A DNA stretch of 64,000 bases from Streptomyces triculaminicus. GTDB taxonomy: Bacteria; Actinomycetota; Actinomycetes; Streptomycetales; Streptomycetaceae. The stretch is from NCBI RefSeq assembly GCF_017349075.1, contig NZ_JAFMOF010000001.1, positions 930,001-994,000 on the forward strand, read 5' to 3'. The notes beneath the pieces are model-generated. The model did not search any database and was not told the DNA's origin. It was given only the letters and a program-made list of their open reading frames with translations. This document shows positions 41,096 through 52,541 of this stretch, one piece after another (position 1 is the stretch's first letter; every line of letters begins with the position of its first letter). The position numbers were made by a program, and so were the translations under genes.

Positions 41096-43607
41096 GGCCG
41101 CACCTCCCGTCCCGCGTCGCCGGTGTCGCCGGCGCTCTCGTCGACATCCGCGCCGATCCGTACGAGCTCCCCCGGCCGCGCCCCCGCGTCGGAGGCCACG
41201 CCGCCGCCCACGGAGTTCAGCGGCAGCCATACCACCCGGTCCGGCATCGGGGTCACCCGCAGCGGCAGGCGTACGGTGCCGGCCGGGCCGGTCACCGCCA
41301 GCACCTCGCCGTCGCGCACCCCCGCCTCGGCGGCGGTCGCCGGCGACAGCCGGGCGAGCGCCTCGTGCCGCGTGCCGGCCAGCGCCTCGTCGCCGTCCTG
41401 CAGCCTGCCCCGGTCGAGCAGCAGCCGGTGCCCGGCGAGCACCGCCTCGCCCTTCTCCGGGCGCGGCAGCGGCCGCCCCGGCTCGTCCGGGCCCGCGGCC
41501 CGCTCACCGGACCACGCGCCCAGCCCCGCGAGCTCCGCCCGCACCGCGTGCACGTCCGGCAGCCGCAGGTCCGTGCCCATCGCGTCGGCCAGCATGTGCA
41601 GCACCCGGGCGTCCGGCAGCGTGTGCCGCCGCGTCACCTGGTCCGGCTTGACGGCCACCTCGAACGGCCGGGCCCGGCCCTCCCAGTTCAGGAACGTGCC
41701 CGCCTTCTCCACCACGGCCGCGACCGGCAGCACCACGTCCGCGCGGTCCGACACCTCGCTCGGCCGCTGTTCCAGGCTGACCAGGAACCCGACCGCGTCC
41801 AGCGCCTCGCGCGCCCGCGCCGGATCGGGCAGGTCCGCGACCTCCACGCCGCCCACGAGCAGCGCGCCCAGCTCGCCCCGGGCCGCCGCCTCCAGGATCT
41901 GGCCCGTGTCCCGGCCGGGGCTGCGGGGCAGCTCGTCCACGCCCCAGGCCGCCGCCGTCTCCTCCCGCGCCCGCGGGTCGGTCGTCGGCCGGCCGCCCGG
42001 CAGCAGGCCCGGCAGGGCGCCCGCCTCGAGCGCGCCGCGCTCGCCCGCCCGGCGCGGGATCCACACCAGGCGCGCGCCCGTGGCCCCGGCCGCCGCCACG
42101 GCGGCCGTCAGCGCGCCCGGCACGCCCGCCAGGCGCTCGCCGACGACGATCAGCGCGCCAGGTGCCCGTAGCGCCTCGGCGGCCGCCCGCCCGTCCGCGT
42201 CCAGGCCCGAGGAGCCCGCCAGCGCCCGCAGCCACTCGGTCTCGGTGCCCGGCGCCGCCGGCAGCAGCGTGCCGCCCGCCTTCACCAGCCCCGGGGTGAG
42301 GTGGGTGGCCAGCGAGAACGTCCGCAGGCCGCGCTTGCGCCAGGCCTTGCGCAGCCGCAGGAAGACGCCGGGGGCCTCCTCCTCCGCCTCGAAGCCGGCC
42401 AGCAGCACGGCCGGCGCCTGCTCCAGCGCCGTGTACGTCACGCCCGTGCCGTCCACGTCCCGCCCGCGCCCGGCCACCTGGGCCGCGAGGAAGTCGGCCT
42501 CCTCGCCGCTGTGGACCCGCGCCCGGAAGTCGACGTCATGGGTGTCGAGCGCCACGCGCGCGAACTTGGCGTAGGCGTACGCGTCCTCCACCGTCAGCCG
42601 CCCGCCCGGCAGCACCCCGGCCCGGCCCCTGGCCGCCGCCAGCCCTTGGGCCGCCGCCGCCAGGGCCTCCGGCCAGCTCGCCGGCTCCAGCGCCCCCGAG
42701 GCGCCCCGCACCAGCGGCGTCCCGAAGCGCTCCGGCCGCTGCGCGTAGCGGAACGCGAAGCGGCCCTTGTCGCACAGCCACTCCTCGTTGACCTCCGGGT
42801 CCTCGGCGGCCAGGCGGCGCATCACCTTGCCGCGCCGGTGGTCCGTACGCGTCGCGCAGCCGCCCGCGCAGTGCTCGCACACCGTCGGCGAGGAGACCAG
42901 GTCGAACGGCCGGGCGCGGAAGCGGTACGCCGCCGAGGTGAGCGCGCCCACCGGGCAGATCTGGATGGTGTTGCCGGAGAAGTACGACCGGAAGGGGTCG
43001 CCCTCGCCCGTGCCGACCTGCTCCAGCGCCCCGCGCTCGAGCAGCTCGATCATCGGGTCGCCGGCGATCTCGTTGGAGAAGCGGGTGCAGCGCGCGCACA
43101 GCACGCACCGCTCGCGGTCCAGCAGGATCTGCGGGGAGATGGGCACCGGCTTCTGGTAGGTGCGCTTGCGGCCCTCGAAACGGCTGTCGGCCTGGCCCGC
43201 GGACATGGCCTGGTTCTGCAGCGGGCACTCGCCGCCCTTGTCGCAGACCGGGCAGTCGAGCGGGTGGTTGATCAGCAGCAGCTCCATCACGCCGCGCTGC
43301 GCCTTCTCGGCGACGGCCGACGTGAGCTGGGTGCGCACCACCATGCCGTCGGTGCAGGTGATCGTGCAGGAGGCCATCGGCTTGCGCTGGCCCTCGACCT
43401 CGACGATGCACTGCCGGCAGGCGCCGACCGGGTCCAGCAGCGGGTGGTCGCAGAAGCGCGGGATCTCGATGCCGAGTAGCTCGGCGGCCCGGATGACCAG
43501 CGTCCCCTTGGGGACGGAGATCTGGATGCCGTCGATGGTGACGGACACCAGGTCCTCGGGCGGTACGGGCGCGCTCCCCCCGCCGGAGGGAGCGGACGTG
43601 GTGACGG

Positions 43608-43611
<4 letters not shown>
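41092..43611 (-). CDS. nuoG: NADH-quinone oxidoreductase subunit G
   Basis: An 839-residue iron-sulphur subunit. The N-terminal [2Fe-2S] ligands are C54, C65, C68 and C82. A [4Fe-4S] set is in [16 protein letters not shown] and further sets are in [14 protein letters not shown] with QICPVGAL, and [19 protein letters not shown]. The C-terminal ~550 residues form the molybdopterin-oxidoreductase-like domain, which carries no cofactor in complex I and is here Ala-rich and diverged. The ATG overlaps the nuoF stop as ATGA. Confidence 0.95.
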
Positions 43612-44974
<1,363 letters not shown>

Positions 44975-44978
<4 letters not shown>

Positions 44979-45805
44979 CCCTCCCCCTCCTCGGCGACCG
45001 GCCCGCTGGGGTGATCGGGGTCCGAGGCGGATGTCTTCTGGGGCGCGTCGTGGGAGCTGAGGTGCTCCGGGGGGCGCTCGTCGTGGGGCGGCGCGCCGCG
45101 CGGGGGCCCGACGCGCGCCGGTCCGGCCTCGCCCTTGGCCAGCCGCAGCCCCGCCAGCGAGGCGGGTCCGGCGCCGCCGCCCGCCTCGACGGCGCCGGGC
45201 CGCCGGTCGGGGAAGCCGGCCAGGATGCGGGCCGTCTCCTTGTACGTGCACAGGGGCGCACCGCGGGTGGGCTCGACGGTGCGGCCCGCGCGGAGGTCGT
45301 CGACGAGCCGCCGGGCGCTCTCGACGGTCTGGTTGTCGAAGAACTCCCAGTTGACCATCACCACGGGCGCGAAGTCGCAGGCGGCGTTGCACTCGATGTG
45401 CTCGAGGGTGATGCTGCCGTCCTCGGTGGTCCCGCCGTTGGCGACGCCCAGGTGGCGCTTGAGGTCGTCGAAGATGGCGTCGCCGCCCAGCACCGCGCAC
45501 AGGGTGTTGGTGCACACCCCGACCTGGTAGTCGCCGCCGGGCGCGCGCCGGTACATGGTGTAGAAGGTCGCGACCGCCGTGACCTCGGCCGTGGTGAGGC
45601 CGAGGAGTTCGGCGCACAGGCGGATGCCGGTGCGGCTGACGTGCCCCTCCTCGGCCTGCACCAGGTGCAGCAGCGGCAGCAGGGCGCTACGGCTGTCGGG
45701 GTAACGGGCGATCACCTCCCGGGCGTCCGCCTCGAGCCGGGCCCGTACGTCGGCGGGATAGTCGGGCGCGGGGAGCTGCGGCATCCCCAGCTGTACGTCG
45801 CTCAC
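44975..45805 (-). CDS. nuoE: NADH-quinone oxidoreductase subunit E
   Basis: A 276-residue thioredoxin-fold [2Fe-2S] subunit. Ligands are C98 and C103 (GVCTNTLC) and C139 and C143 (ECNAACDF). Most NuoE proteins end near residue 170-190; this one has a ~80-residue extension rich in P, H, D and E. The GTG overlaps the nuoD stop as GTGA. It pairs with NuoF as the NADH-input module. Confidence 0.95.
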
Positions 45806-47127
45806 CGGTCCACGCCTCCCATGACGGGGTCGATCGAGGCAACGGCCACGATGACGTCGGCGACCTGGCCGCCTTCGCACATCGCCGCCATGGCCTGCAG
45901 GTTGGTGAAGGAGGGGTCGCGGAAGTGGACCCGGTAGGGGCGGGTGCCGCCGTCGCTGACCACGTGCACGCCGAGCTCGCCCTTGGGCGACTCCACCGCC
46001 GTGTACGCCTGGCCGGGCGGCACCCGGAAGCCCTCCGTCACCAGCTTGAAGTGGTGGATCAGGGCCTCCATCGAGGTGCCCATGATCTTCTTGATGTGGT
46101 CGAGGGAGTTGCCGAGCCCGTCGGGGCCGAGGGCCAGCTGGGCGGGCCAGGCGATCTTCTTGTCCGCGACCATGACGGGGCCGGGCTGGAGCCGGTCCAG
46201 GCACTGCTCGACGATGCGCAGCGACTCGCGCATCTCCTCCAGGCGGATCAGGAACCGCCCGTAGGCGTCGCAGGTGTCGGCGGTGGGGACCTCGAAGTCG
46301 TACGTGTCGTAGCCGCAGTACGGCTGCGCCTTGCGCAGGTCGTGCGGGAGGCCGGCGGAGCGCAGGATGGGGCCGGTGGCGCCCAGCGCCATGCAGCCGG
46401 TCAGGTCGAGGTAGCCGACGTCCTGCATGCGGCCCTTGAAGATGGGGTTGCCGGTGGCGAGCTTGTCGTACTCGGGAAGGTTCCGGCGCATCTTCTTGAC
46501 GAACTCGCGCACCTGGTCCACCGCGCCGGGCGGCAGGTCCTGGGCGAGGCCGCCGGGGCGTACGTAGGCGTGGTTCATCCGCAGGCCGGTGATCAGCTCG
46601 AAGATGTCGAGGACGAGCTCGCGGTCGCGGAAGCCGTAGATCATGATCGTGGTGGCGCCGAGCTCCATGCCGCCGGTGGCGATGGCCACCAGGTGGGAGG
46701 AGATTCGGTTCAGCTCCATGAGCATGACCCGGACCACCGAGGCCCGGTCGGGGACCTCGCCCTCGATGCCCAGCAGCTTCTCCACGGCCAGGCAGTACGC
46801 CGTCTCGTTGAAGAAGGGCGTGAGGTAGTCCATGCGCGTCACGAACGTGGTGCCCTGGGTCCAGGTCCGGAACTCGAGGTTCTTCTCGATGCCGGTGTGG
46901 AGGTAGCCGATGCCGCAGCGGGCCTCGGTGACCGTCTCGCCGTCGATCTCCAGGATCAGCCGCAGCACCCCATGGGTGGAGGGGTGCTGGGGGCCCATGT
47001 TGACGATGATGCGCTCGTCGTCGGCCTGCCTGGCGGCGGAGGCGATCTCGTCCCAGTCGCCGCCGGTGACGGTGTAGACCGGGCCCTCGGTGGTCTCGCG
47101 GGGGCCGGCGTCGTTCGGGGTGGTCAT
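45802..47127 (-). CDS. nuoD: NADH-quinone oxidoreductase subunit D
   Basis: A 441-residue 49-kDa-type subunit, the only NuoD in the window. [20 protein letters not shown] and [14 protein letters not shown] are diagnostic, including the histidine and tyrosine region of the quinone head-group site. It descends from the large subunit of NiFe hydrogenases but lacks the nickel ligands. The ATG overlaps the nuoC stop. If the second Nuo complex is functional it may need this subunit. Confidence 0.96.
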   Translation of the reverse strand: MTTPNDAGPRETTEGPVYTVTGGDWDEIASAARQADDERIIVNMGPQHPSTHGVLRLILEIDGETVTEARCGIGYLHTGIEKNLEFRTWTQGTTFVTRMDYLTPFFNETAYCLAVEKLLGIEGEVPDRASVVRVMLMELNRISSHLVAIATGGMELGATTIMIYGFRDRELVLDIFELITGLRMNHAYVRPGGLAQDLPPGAVDQVREFVKKMRRNLPEYDKLATGNPIFKGRMQDVGYLDLTGCMALGATGPILRSAGLPHDLRKAQPYCGYDTYDFEVPTADTCDAYGRFLIRLEEMRESLRIVEQCLDRLQPGPVMVADKKIAWPAQLALGPDGLGNSLDHIKKIMGTSMEALIHHFKLVTEGFRVPPGQAYTAVESPKGELGVHVVSDGGTRPYRVHFRDPSFTNLQAMAAMCEGGQVADVIVAVASIDPVMGGVDR

Positions 47128-48038
47128 CAGCTGTACGACCTCCGCTGGTCCGGAGCCGGGATCTGGGCGCCCTTGTACTCGACGGGGATGCCGCCGAGGG
47201 GATAGTCCTTGCGCTGCGGGAAGCCCTGCCAGTCGTCCGGCATCATGATCCGCGTGAGCGCGGGGTGACCGTCGAAGACGAGACCGAAGAAGTCGTAGGT
47301 CTCGCGCTCGTGCCAGTCGTTGGTGGGATAGACGTCGACGATCGAGGGGAGATGCCGGTCGTCGTCGGGGACGCCGACCTCCAGCCTGATCAGCCGGTTG
47401 TGGGTGATCGAGCGCAGGTGGTAGACGGCGTGCAGCTCGCGCCCCTTGTCGCCGGGCAGGTGCACCCCGCTCACGCCCGTGCACAGCTCGAAGCGCAGCG
47501 CGGGGTCGTCGCGCAGGGTCCGGGCGACGCGCGGCAGGTGCTCACGGGCGATGTGGAAGGTGAGCTCGTCGCGGTCGACGACGGTCTTCTCGATCGCGTT
47601 CTCCGGCACCAGGCCCTGCTCCTCGAGGGCGCCCTCCAGCTCGTCGGCGACCTCGTCGAACCACCCCCCGTACGGCCGGGTGGCCTGGCCGGGCAGCCGT
47701 ACGGTCCGTACGAGCCGGCCGTAGCCGGTGGTGTCACCGCCGGCGTCGGGGCCGAACATGCCGTGCCGGACGCCGATGACCTCGCCGTGGTCGAGCCGCT
47801 GGCCGGGGAGGTTCTGGGCGGCGGCCTCCTTGTCGGGGTTGACGCCGTTGGCGGCGTTGGCCGCGGTGGCCCCGTCGGCCGCCTTGGGAGCCGCTCCTGC
47901 GGCGTCCGGGGCCTTGGCTTCCGCCGCCTTGGCCTTCGAACCGTTGGTGGTCGGGCCCTTGGGCTTCGATCCCTTGGCGTCCGGGCCCTCGGAGTCCGAG
48001 TTCTTGGGGTTCGAGTTCTTGGGGTTCGGCTCGCTCAT
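47127..48038 (-). CDS. nuoC: NADH-quinone oxidoreductase subunit C with low-complexity N-terminus
   Basis: A 303-residue 30-kDa-type subunit. The NuoC domain occupies residues ~100-295, with the signature [20 protein letters not shown] and [10 protein letters not shown]. Residues 1-75 are a low-complexity segment of N, K, P, S, then A, with near-repeats of NPKNS and GSKPKG. Conserved IGVRHGMFG follows. The ATG overlaps the nuoB stop as ATGA. It is much less extended than the C-terminally repetitive paralogue at 8436-9930. Confidence 0.94.
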   Translation of the reverse strand: MSEPNPKNSNPKNSDSEGPDAKGSKPKGPTTNGSKAKAAEAKAPDAAGAAPKAADGATAANAANGVNPDKEAAAQNLPGQRLDHGEVIGVRHGMFGPDAGGDTTGYGRLVRTVRLPGQATRPYGGWFDEVADELEGALEEQGLVPENAIEKTVVDRDELTFHIAREHLPRVARTLRDDPALRFELCTGVSGVHLPGDKGRELHAVYHLRSITHNRLIRLEVGVPDDDRHLPSIVDVYPTNDWHERETYDFFGLVFDGHPALTRIMMPDDWQGFPQRKDYPLGGIPVEYKGAQIPAPDQRRSYS

Positions 48039-48589
48039 CGCAGCAGCCCCTTCATCTCGATCAGCGGCAGGGCCTTGAGCGCCACGCGCTCCGCCTCCTC
48101 CTCCGCCTCCTCGCGGTGCACGCCGAGCTTCTCGTTCTGGATCTTCTTGTGCAGCTTGAGGATCGAGTCCAGGAGCATCTCGGGGCGCGGCGGGCAGCCC
48201 GGCAGATAGATGTCCACCGGCACGATGTGGTCGACGCCCTGCACGATCGCGTAGTTGTTGAACATGCCGCCGCTGGACGCACAGACCCCCATGGAGATCA
48301 CCCACTTGGGGTTGGGCATCTGGTCGTAGACCTGCCGCAGCACGGGCGCCATCTTCTGGCTCACCCGGCCCGCCACGATCATCAGATCGGCCTGGCGGGG
48401 CGAGCCGCGGAAGACCTCCATGCCGAAGCGGGCCAGGTCGTAGCGGCCCGCGCCGGTGGTCATCATCTCGATGGCGCAGCAGGCCAGGCCGAAGGTGGCG
48501 GGGAAGACGGATGCCTTGCGCACCCACCCCGCGGCCTGTTCGACGGTGGTCAGCAGAAAGCCGCTCGGCAGCTTCTCCTCGAGTCCCAT
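48035..48589 (-). CDS. nuoB: NADH-quinone oxidoreductase subunit B
   Basis: A 184-residue subunit with the four N2 cluster ligands C37-C38, C103 and C132 (LPGCPPRP). The start [11 protein letters not shown] is the usual actinobacterial N-terminus, with a purine-rich GGGGG stretch ahead. It lies 11 bases past nuoA. The position of the extra cysteine seen in the second NuoB is serine here (VCASSGG). Confidence 0.96.
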   Translation of the reverse strand: MGLEEKLPSGFLLTTVEQAAGWVRKASVFPATFGLACCAIEMMTTGAGRYDLARFGMEVFRGSPRQADLMIVAGRVSQKMAPVLRQVYDQMPNPKWVISMGVCASSGGMFNNYAIVQGVDHIVPVDIYLPGCPPRPEMLLDSILKLHKKIQNEKLGVHREEAEEEAERVALKALPLIEMKGLLR

Positions 48590-48600
48590 CCGGGGCCCCC

Positions 48601-48960
48601 TTAGTCCCATTCCAGGCCGCCGCGCCGCCATACGTAGGCGTAGGCGACGAAGACGGTGAGCACGAAGAGGAGCATCTCCACGAGCCCGAACATCCCCAGG
48701 GAGTCGAAGGTGACCGCCCAGGGGTAGAGGAAGACGATCTCGATGTCGAAGACGATGAAGAGCATCGCCGTCAGGTAGTACTTGATCGGGAAGCGGCCGC
48801 CACCGGCCGGGTGCGGGGTCGGTTCGATGCCGCATTCGTAGGCCTCGAGCTTGGCCCGGTTGTAGCGCTTGGGCCCGACGATCGACGCCATGACCACGGA
48901 GAAGATCGCGAAGCCTGCACCGAGGGCTCCCAGTACGAGGATGGGCGCGTAGGCGTTCAC
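48601..48960 (-). CDS. nuoA: NADH-quinone oxidoreductase subunit A
   Basis: A 119-residue, three-helix subunit. It has the quinone-site loop [23 protein letters not shown] and the acidic helix [14 protein letters not shown]. It is the first gene of nuoA-N; a GTG start with GAGGAG close upstream is used. The leader carries a Rex-type operator at 49046-49061, 86 bases before the start codon. Confidence 0.96.
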   Translation of the reverse strand: MNAYAPILVLGALGAGFAIFSVVMASIVGPKRYNRAKLEAYECGIEPTPHPAGGGRFPIKYYLTAMLFIVFDIEIVFLYPWAVTFDSLGMFGLVEMLLFVLTVFVAYAYVWRRGGLEWD

Positions 48961-49045
48961 CGCTCCTCGCTCCTTCCAGTCTGTCGACGCTGACTGCTGG
49001 CTGACCGGACCCGGCGGCGGAGGTCCTCGGCGAAGATCGCCGACA

Positions 49046-49061
49046 TGTGAGGCAGTTCACA
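49046..49061. promoter_or_regulatory. Rex (redox repressor) operator upstream of nuoA
   Basis: TGTGAGGCAGTTCACA fits the published Streptomyces Rex consensus TGTGAACNNNTTCACA at both half-site ends (TGTGA and TTCACA). The nuo operon is a known Rex target in S. coelicolor. NADH displaces Rex, so the operon would be induced when NADH/NAD+ is high. Confidence 0.8.
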
Positions 49062-49151
49062 AGCCCGGGTCGACTGCATCCTATGCCCGCCGGTCTGTGA
49101 TCTGCGACACGGCGTACACGACCACGTTTGTGATCTCCACCACCTGACGAA

Positions 49152-49173
49152 CGATCATCAAGTCGGATGATCG
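49152..49173. promoter_or_regulatory. Inverted repeat CGATCATC-N6-GATGATCG
   Basis: A perfect 8-bp dyad with a 6-base spacer, about 90 bases upstream of the Rex site in the nuoA leader. Candidate operator for an unidentified regulator. Confidence 0.4.
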
Positions 49174-49283
49174 GCGATCTTCATACGCGAAGCGGTCGAG
49201 CGGTGACCAAGGGTGACATCCGGGGGTCGAAGCGCTGGTCGGAGGCGGTGAGCCACTATCAAGAAGTGCCGCCCGCACGCAAA

Positions 49284-49303
49284 TTGACATGATCCACTGT
49301 CAA
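49284..49303. promoter_or_regulatory. Inverted repeat TTGACA-N8-TGTCAA
   Basis: A perfect 6-bp dyad; either arm also reads as a consensus -35 hexamer on its strand. It may mark overlapping divergent promoters or a repressor site. Confidence 0.4.
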
Positions 49304-49724
49304 CTGATAAGCGTGCGCAACCCGCTGGGGCGACGGCGGTCAGCACGCGTCCCGGGCATCCTTCCGGACCGCTCCCGTGCCGTTCCCGGCGGGCCGCTTC
49401 ACTCCCGTCGCACGACCGATCCGCATACCGCTTCACAAGCCTCCACAGAGACGTGCGTTGCGTGAGTTCCGCCACGCGACGGGAGGTTCGGCGACCGGTT
49501 CTGATGGGTAGTCTCGACGCGCGAGCTGTAAAGGTGATAAGAGGCCATCCATGCGCCGCCGGAGTCCAAAAGCCGTGCTGAGGCGCCTGTTCCGCCGTCC
49601 GGGCCTCCCCCGCGTCGTGACCGTCCCGTGATCAAAGTCGGGAATTTCCGACGCGTACACGCCAAATGTGGCGCAGGTCACTTACCTTGAACTCACCCAG
49701 TGCGGACTGATAGTCCCTTGTCCC

Positions 49725-50552
49725 ATGTCCCCGAACGCGCACATAACCAGCCACCGGAAGCCCCGTCGCCCCGCGTCCCAGTCTTGGGTCGTCCGCACGG
49801 GTGTGGCCGGTGGCGTCCTCAGCACCCTGGCCGTCGCCGGCGCGGGCTCCGCCTCCGCCAGTGCCGACAAGCCCACCGAGGCGACGATGGAGATGCCCGC
49901 GTTCAACGCGGACCTCGCCACGTCCATCGCGCAGAGCGCGGTCGCCACCCAGCAGACCGCCGTCGACTACCAGGTCCGCGCGCAGGTGGAGGAGGCCCTC
50001 GACAACGCCAAGACCGACGCGAAGAAGGCCAAGGACGAGGCCGAGCGCAAGGCCGAGGCGGAGCGCAAGGCCAAGGAGAAGGCCGAGGCGGACGAGGCAC
50101 GTGCCTCCCGCGGCGGCGAGCGCTCTGCCCTGGGCACCAAGTCGGCGTCCGCCGACGAGTCGGGCACCTCCGTGTCCACCAAGAAGTCCAGCGCGACGGG
50201 CAGCGCGGCCACCCTGGTCGACTTCCTGTACAGCAAGGTCGGCAAGGCCTACGTCATGGGCTCCACCGGTCCGAACGCCTACGACTGCTCCGGCCTGGTC
50301 ATGGCCGCCTACAGCCAGATCGGCATCGACCTGCCGCGCGTCTCGCAGGACCAGTCGACGGTCGGCACCCAGGTGTCGACCTCGAACCTGCAGGTCGGCG
50401 ACATCCTCTACTGGGGCCCCGCGGGCAGCGCGACCCACGTGGCCGTGTACGTGGGTGGCGGCAATTTCATCGGCGCGCAGAACTCGAATGATGGCGTCGT
50501 CGAGCGGTCCCTGAGCTACTCCCCGCCGACGGGTGCCGTGCGCGTCCTCTGA
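49725..50552 (+). CDS. Secreted NlpC/P60 cell-wall hydrolase with coiled coil
   Basis: A 275-residue exported hydrolase. Residues 1-50 form a basic N-terminus and signal peptide ending near ASASA. A heptad-rich K/E/A segment (residues ~85-130, AKTDAKKAKDEAERKAEAERKAK region) predicts a coiled coil. The C-terminal P60 domain has the catalytic cysteine in AYDCSGLVMAAY and the histidine in THVAVYVGGGNFIGAQN. It should cleave D-Glu-diaminopimelate-type bonds in peptidoglycan. The start MSPNAH was preferred because it gives a standard signal peptide; an upstream ATG at 49668 lacks a site. A strong terminator follows. Confidence 0.92.
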   Translation: MSPNAHITSHRKPRRPASQSWVVRTGVAGGVLSTLAVAGAGSASASADKPTEATMEMPAFNADLATSIAQSAVATQQTAVDYQVRAQVEEALDNAKTDAKKAKDEAERKAEAERKAKEKAEADEARASRGGERSALGTKSASADESGTSVSTKKSSATGSAATLVDFLYSKVGKAYVMGSTGPNAYDCSGLVMAAYSQIGIDLPRVSQDQSTVGTQVSTSNLQVGDILYWGPAGSATHVAVYVGGGNFIGAQNSNDGVVERSLSYSPPTGAVRVL

Positions 50553-50586
50553 CCCGCCCCCTCGTCACCGGGCTTCACGCCTCATC

Positions 50587-50629
50587 CGGAAGGCCGCCGC
50601 TCTCCCCGCTCGGGAGCGGCGGCCTTCCG
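50587..50629 (+). terminator. 16-bp stem-loop after the NlpC/P60 gene
   Basis: CGGAAGGCCGCCGCTC pairs perfectly with GAGCGGCGGCCTTCCG around an 11-base loop, 34 bases past the stop. Confidence 0.88.
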
Positions 50630-50653
50630 CATGGTCCGGACGGGTTGTCGTGC

Positions 50654-50687
50654 CCGGGTGCCCACCCCCGTTACCCCGGGCACCCGG
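50654..50687 (-). terminator. Candidate stem-loop downstream of the XRE/trypsin-like gene
   Basis: CCGGGTGCCC and GGGCACCCGG pair perfectly around a 14-base loop, about 150 bases past the stop of the minus-strand gene at 50834. The rest of 50553-50833 shows nothing recognisable. Confidence 0.45.
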
Positions 50688-50833
50688 ACCCCCCGTGCCG
50701 GTACCTGGAGTGTGCGCACCCGGCGAACGAGCCCGCAAACCCCTTCGGCCCGAGTCGAAATCGGGCGTATGAACGATGGGGCGGGAGGCGAAACGTCGCA
50801 GGTCGGACGGGTAGTGCCGTGGGTGCGGGCGGA

Positions 50834-52174
50834 TCAGGGGGTGGGCCCGTAACCGAGGGTGGTGAGACCGCGGAGGGCGTCGGCGGGGACGAGGGCGCCT
50901 CGCCTTTCCTGCCGCGAATAGCCGCTCACCAGCCCCGCCAGCCGGCCCGTGCCCGTATGGAAAGCGGGAGCCCCTCGCAGCCCGTGGATGAAATCTCCCT
51001 CGAGGCGCAACAACGCTCCACTGCGACCCTTCACCTCCAGCAGGCAGGAGTAGGGTTCCCAGTCCTCGCCTTCCGCACCTCTCCCGCTGATGATCAGCTG
51101 GCTTCCGGGGGCCGGCTGTCCGCCGAGGCCGAACGCTGGGACGGGACGTTCCCAGGGTGATTCCAGCCGCAGCACCGCAAGGGCCGGAAAAGGTGCGCCG
51201 CGGGCTGCGTCATCATGCTCGGCCGGCAGCGACTCGACCACCTGCGCGGCGAGACTCACCCGCCGGGAAAAGTCGAAAACGTGCACCTTCTCGGGCTTCG
51301 TCCCCCGCGAAGTCCAGATGGCCCACCATGTGGTCACCACGGTCACCGGGTCGATGAGCAGCCCGTTTCCGACGGCGTCCCCGGCGACCTGAACGGTGAC
51401 GGAGTCGACGAACGACTCGTCGACGTTCCAGATCCCGGTATTCATGTGCACGTCACCGTGGATGACGGTTCGCGCGAAGGGATCCGCGAAGGGAGACGTC
51501 GCCCCGCTCCCGGCCGCACCGGACCCGGGGGCGGCCGGCGCGTCCGGGCGGTCCGTGCGGCGCTCCGACTCGGCCAGCTGCCGCTCCAGCTGGTCGCACC
51601 GCGACTCCGCCTGCCGGTGCAGCTCCCGCGTCCGCTCCAGCTCCTCCGTCAGCTGGCGGATCTCGTCCTGGAGCCGTTCCCGCTCGTCATCCGGCGCGTC
51701 GTCGGTCATCGCCGGCTCCGACGTGGCCTGAAGCTGGCGGAATTGCAGCTGCAGGTCCCGGATGCGGTACTCGCGGTCCCGCAGGGCGTCCTCCAGCACC
51801 CGCTCCCGCGCGGAGACGCGCCGGGCCTCCTGATCGGCCAACGCCAGCTGCTGCTCCAGCAGCTGCACCTTGTGGCTCGGACTCTTGCCGGCCTTCAGCG
51901 CCGCCATGTGCCGGGCGCGCAGCATCCGCGTCGTCTCGACGGTCGGTACGGTGCCGCGCTCCTCGGCGACGTCGTGAAGCAGGTGGAGGACGAACTCCCA
52001 AGGAGGAAGCCGCTGTCCGCTCAGATAGCGGGAGATCGTGGAGGAGTCGTAGCTGCGGCGGGCCGCGTAGCGACGCTCGGAGATACCGAGACCCGAGAAG
52101 AGATCACGCAACGCCTGGGCCAGGGCGCGTGTCTCGGGCGCCAGGCCACCGCCAAATGCTTGTAACTCCCCCAC
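50834..52174 (-). CDS. XRE helix-turn-helix / coiled coil / degenerate trypsin-like fusion protein
   Basis: A 446-residue protein of three parts. Residues 1-75 are an XRE-type helix-turn-helix (LGISERRYAARRSYDSSTISRYLSG). Residues ~85-215 are a long coiled coil rich in E, R, L and Q. Residues ~240-446 read like a chymotrypsin-fold domain. However, the usual TAAH histidine site is TTWW and the usual GDSGGP serine site is GLRGAP, so it should be catalytically dead. The start is a GTG with AGGGGG ahead. It may sense a signal through the protease-like domain and regulate DNA; effector-type trypsin-like modules are also known in conflict systems. Function unknown. Confidence 0.75.
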   Translation of the reverse strand: MGELQAFGGGLAPETRALAQALRDLFSGLGISERRYAARRSYDSSTISRYLSGQRLPPWEFVLHLLHDVAEERGTVPTVETTRMLRARHMAALKAGKSPSHKVQLLEQQLALADQEARRVSARERVLEDALRDREYRIRDLQLQFRQLQATSEPAMTDDAPDDERERLQDEIRQLTEELERTRELHRQAESRCDQLERQLAESERRTDRPDAPAAPGSGAAGSGATSPFADPFARTVIHGDVHMNTGIWNVDESFVDSVTVQVAGDAVGNGLLIDPVTVVTTWWAIWTSRGTKPEKVHVFDFSRRVSLAAQVVESLPAEHDDAARGAPFPALAVLRLESPWERPVPAFGLGGQPAPGSQLIISGRGAEGEDWEPYSCLLEVKGRSGALLRLEGDFIHGLRGAPAFHTGTGRLAGLVSGYSRQERRGALVPADALRGLTTLGYGPTP

Positions 52175-52261
52175 TGGTCCCCCTGATCACCACTGCTGCC
52201 GACAGTCCGGCAACACCGCTGTCACTGCCGCAGCACCACCGCCACCGCCCACGCTGGACGA

Positions 52262-52420
52262 ATGAGCAACGACAATAGGCGAGTTCACGACCTCATCGTC
52301 TTCCTCTCCGTACTTCTCACCGGAACGGTCCTCGTTTGCCGGGGCGTCCCGCCCGAGTCGCTGGCGACGGTCGCCATCGCACTGTCGGGCCTGTACGCGA
52401 CCTGGCGCCGCCGCACGTGA
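52262..52420 (+). CDS. Small predicted membrane protein (52 residues)
   Basis: An ATG frame of 53 codons that ends at TGA 52420. The product MSNDNRRVHDLIVFLSVLLT... has two hydrophobic segments (residues ~10-28 and ~35-47) and a basic WRRRT end, the layout of a small hairpin membrane protein. The ribosome site is weak (GGAC). It is divergent from the XRE/trypsin-like gene with an 87-base gap, so the two may be functionally linked. The codon third positions are GC-rich. No homologue is recognised. Confidence 0.5.
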   Translation: MSNDNRRVHDLIVFLSVLLTGTVLVCRGVPPESLATVAIALSGLYATWRRRT

Positions 52421-52541
52421 TCGTCAATGGGCGCGGCCGTCCCCCAGCTCGAACCCGCGAGACTGAGGCGCGGCACACTTGACCTGCCAACCCGGAGAGT
52501 GACGTTCAATGCCCCCGCCCAGGGCCTGGCCCGGCGTGGAA

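Larger units (their letters stand above)
48961..49724. other. 764-base intergenic control region between nuoA and the NlpC/P60 gene
   Basis: Lower GC than its surroundings and without a convincing gene; short minus-strand frames (49081-49290, 49399-49665) have no codon bias or ribosome site. It holds the Rex-type site (49046-49061), an 8-bp inverted repeat (49152-49173), the dyad TTGACA-N8-TGTCAA (49284-49303), direct repeats of TGTGATCT near 49097 and 49131, and a small dyad GTCGG-N6-CCGAC (49637-49652) before the P60 gene. This looks like a divergent, multi-input promoter region. Confidence 0.7.

Noticed and set aside
49399..49681. Small minus-strand genes in the nuoA / P60 gap
   Set aside because: No ribosome site, unbiased codon third positions and no recognisable product; the region carries several regulatory dyads instead.
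50834..52174. Active serine protease
   Set aside because: The positions of the catalytic histidine and serine are tryptophan and arginine.
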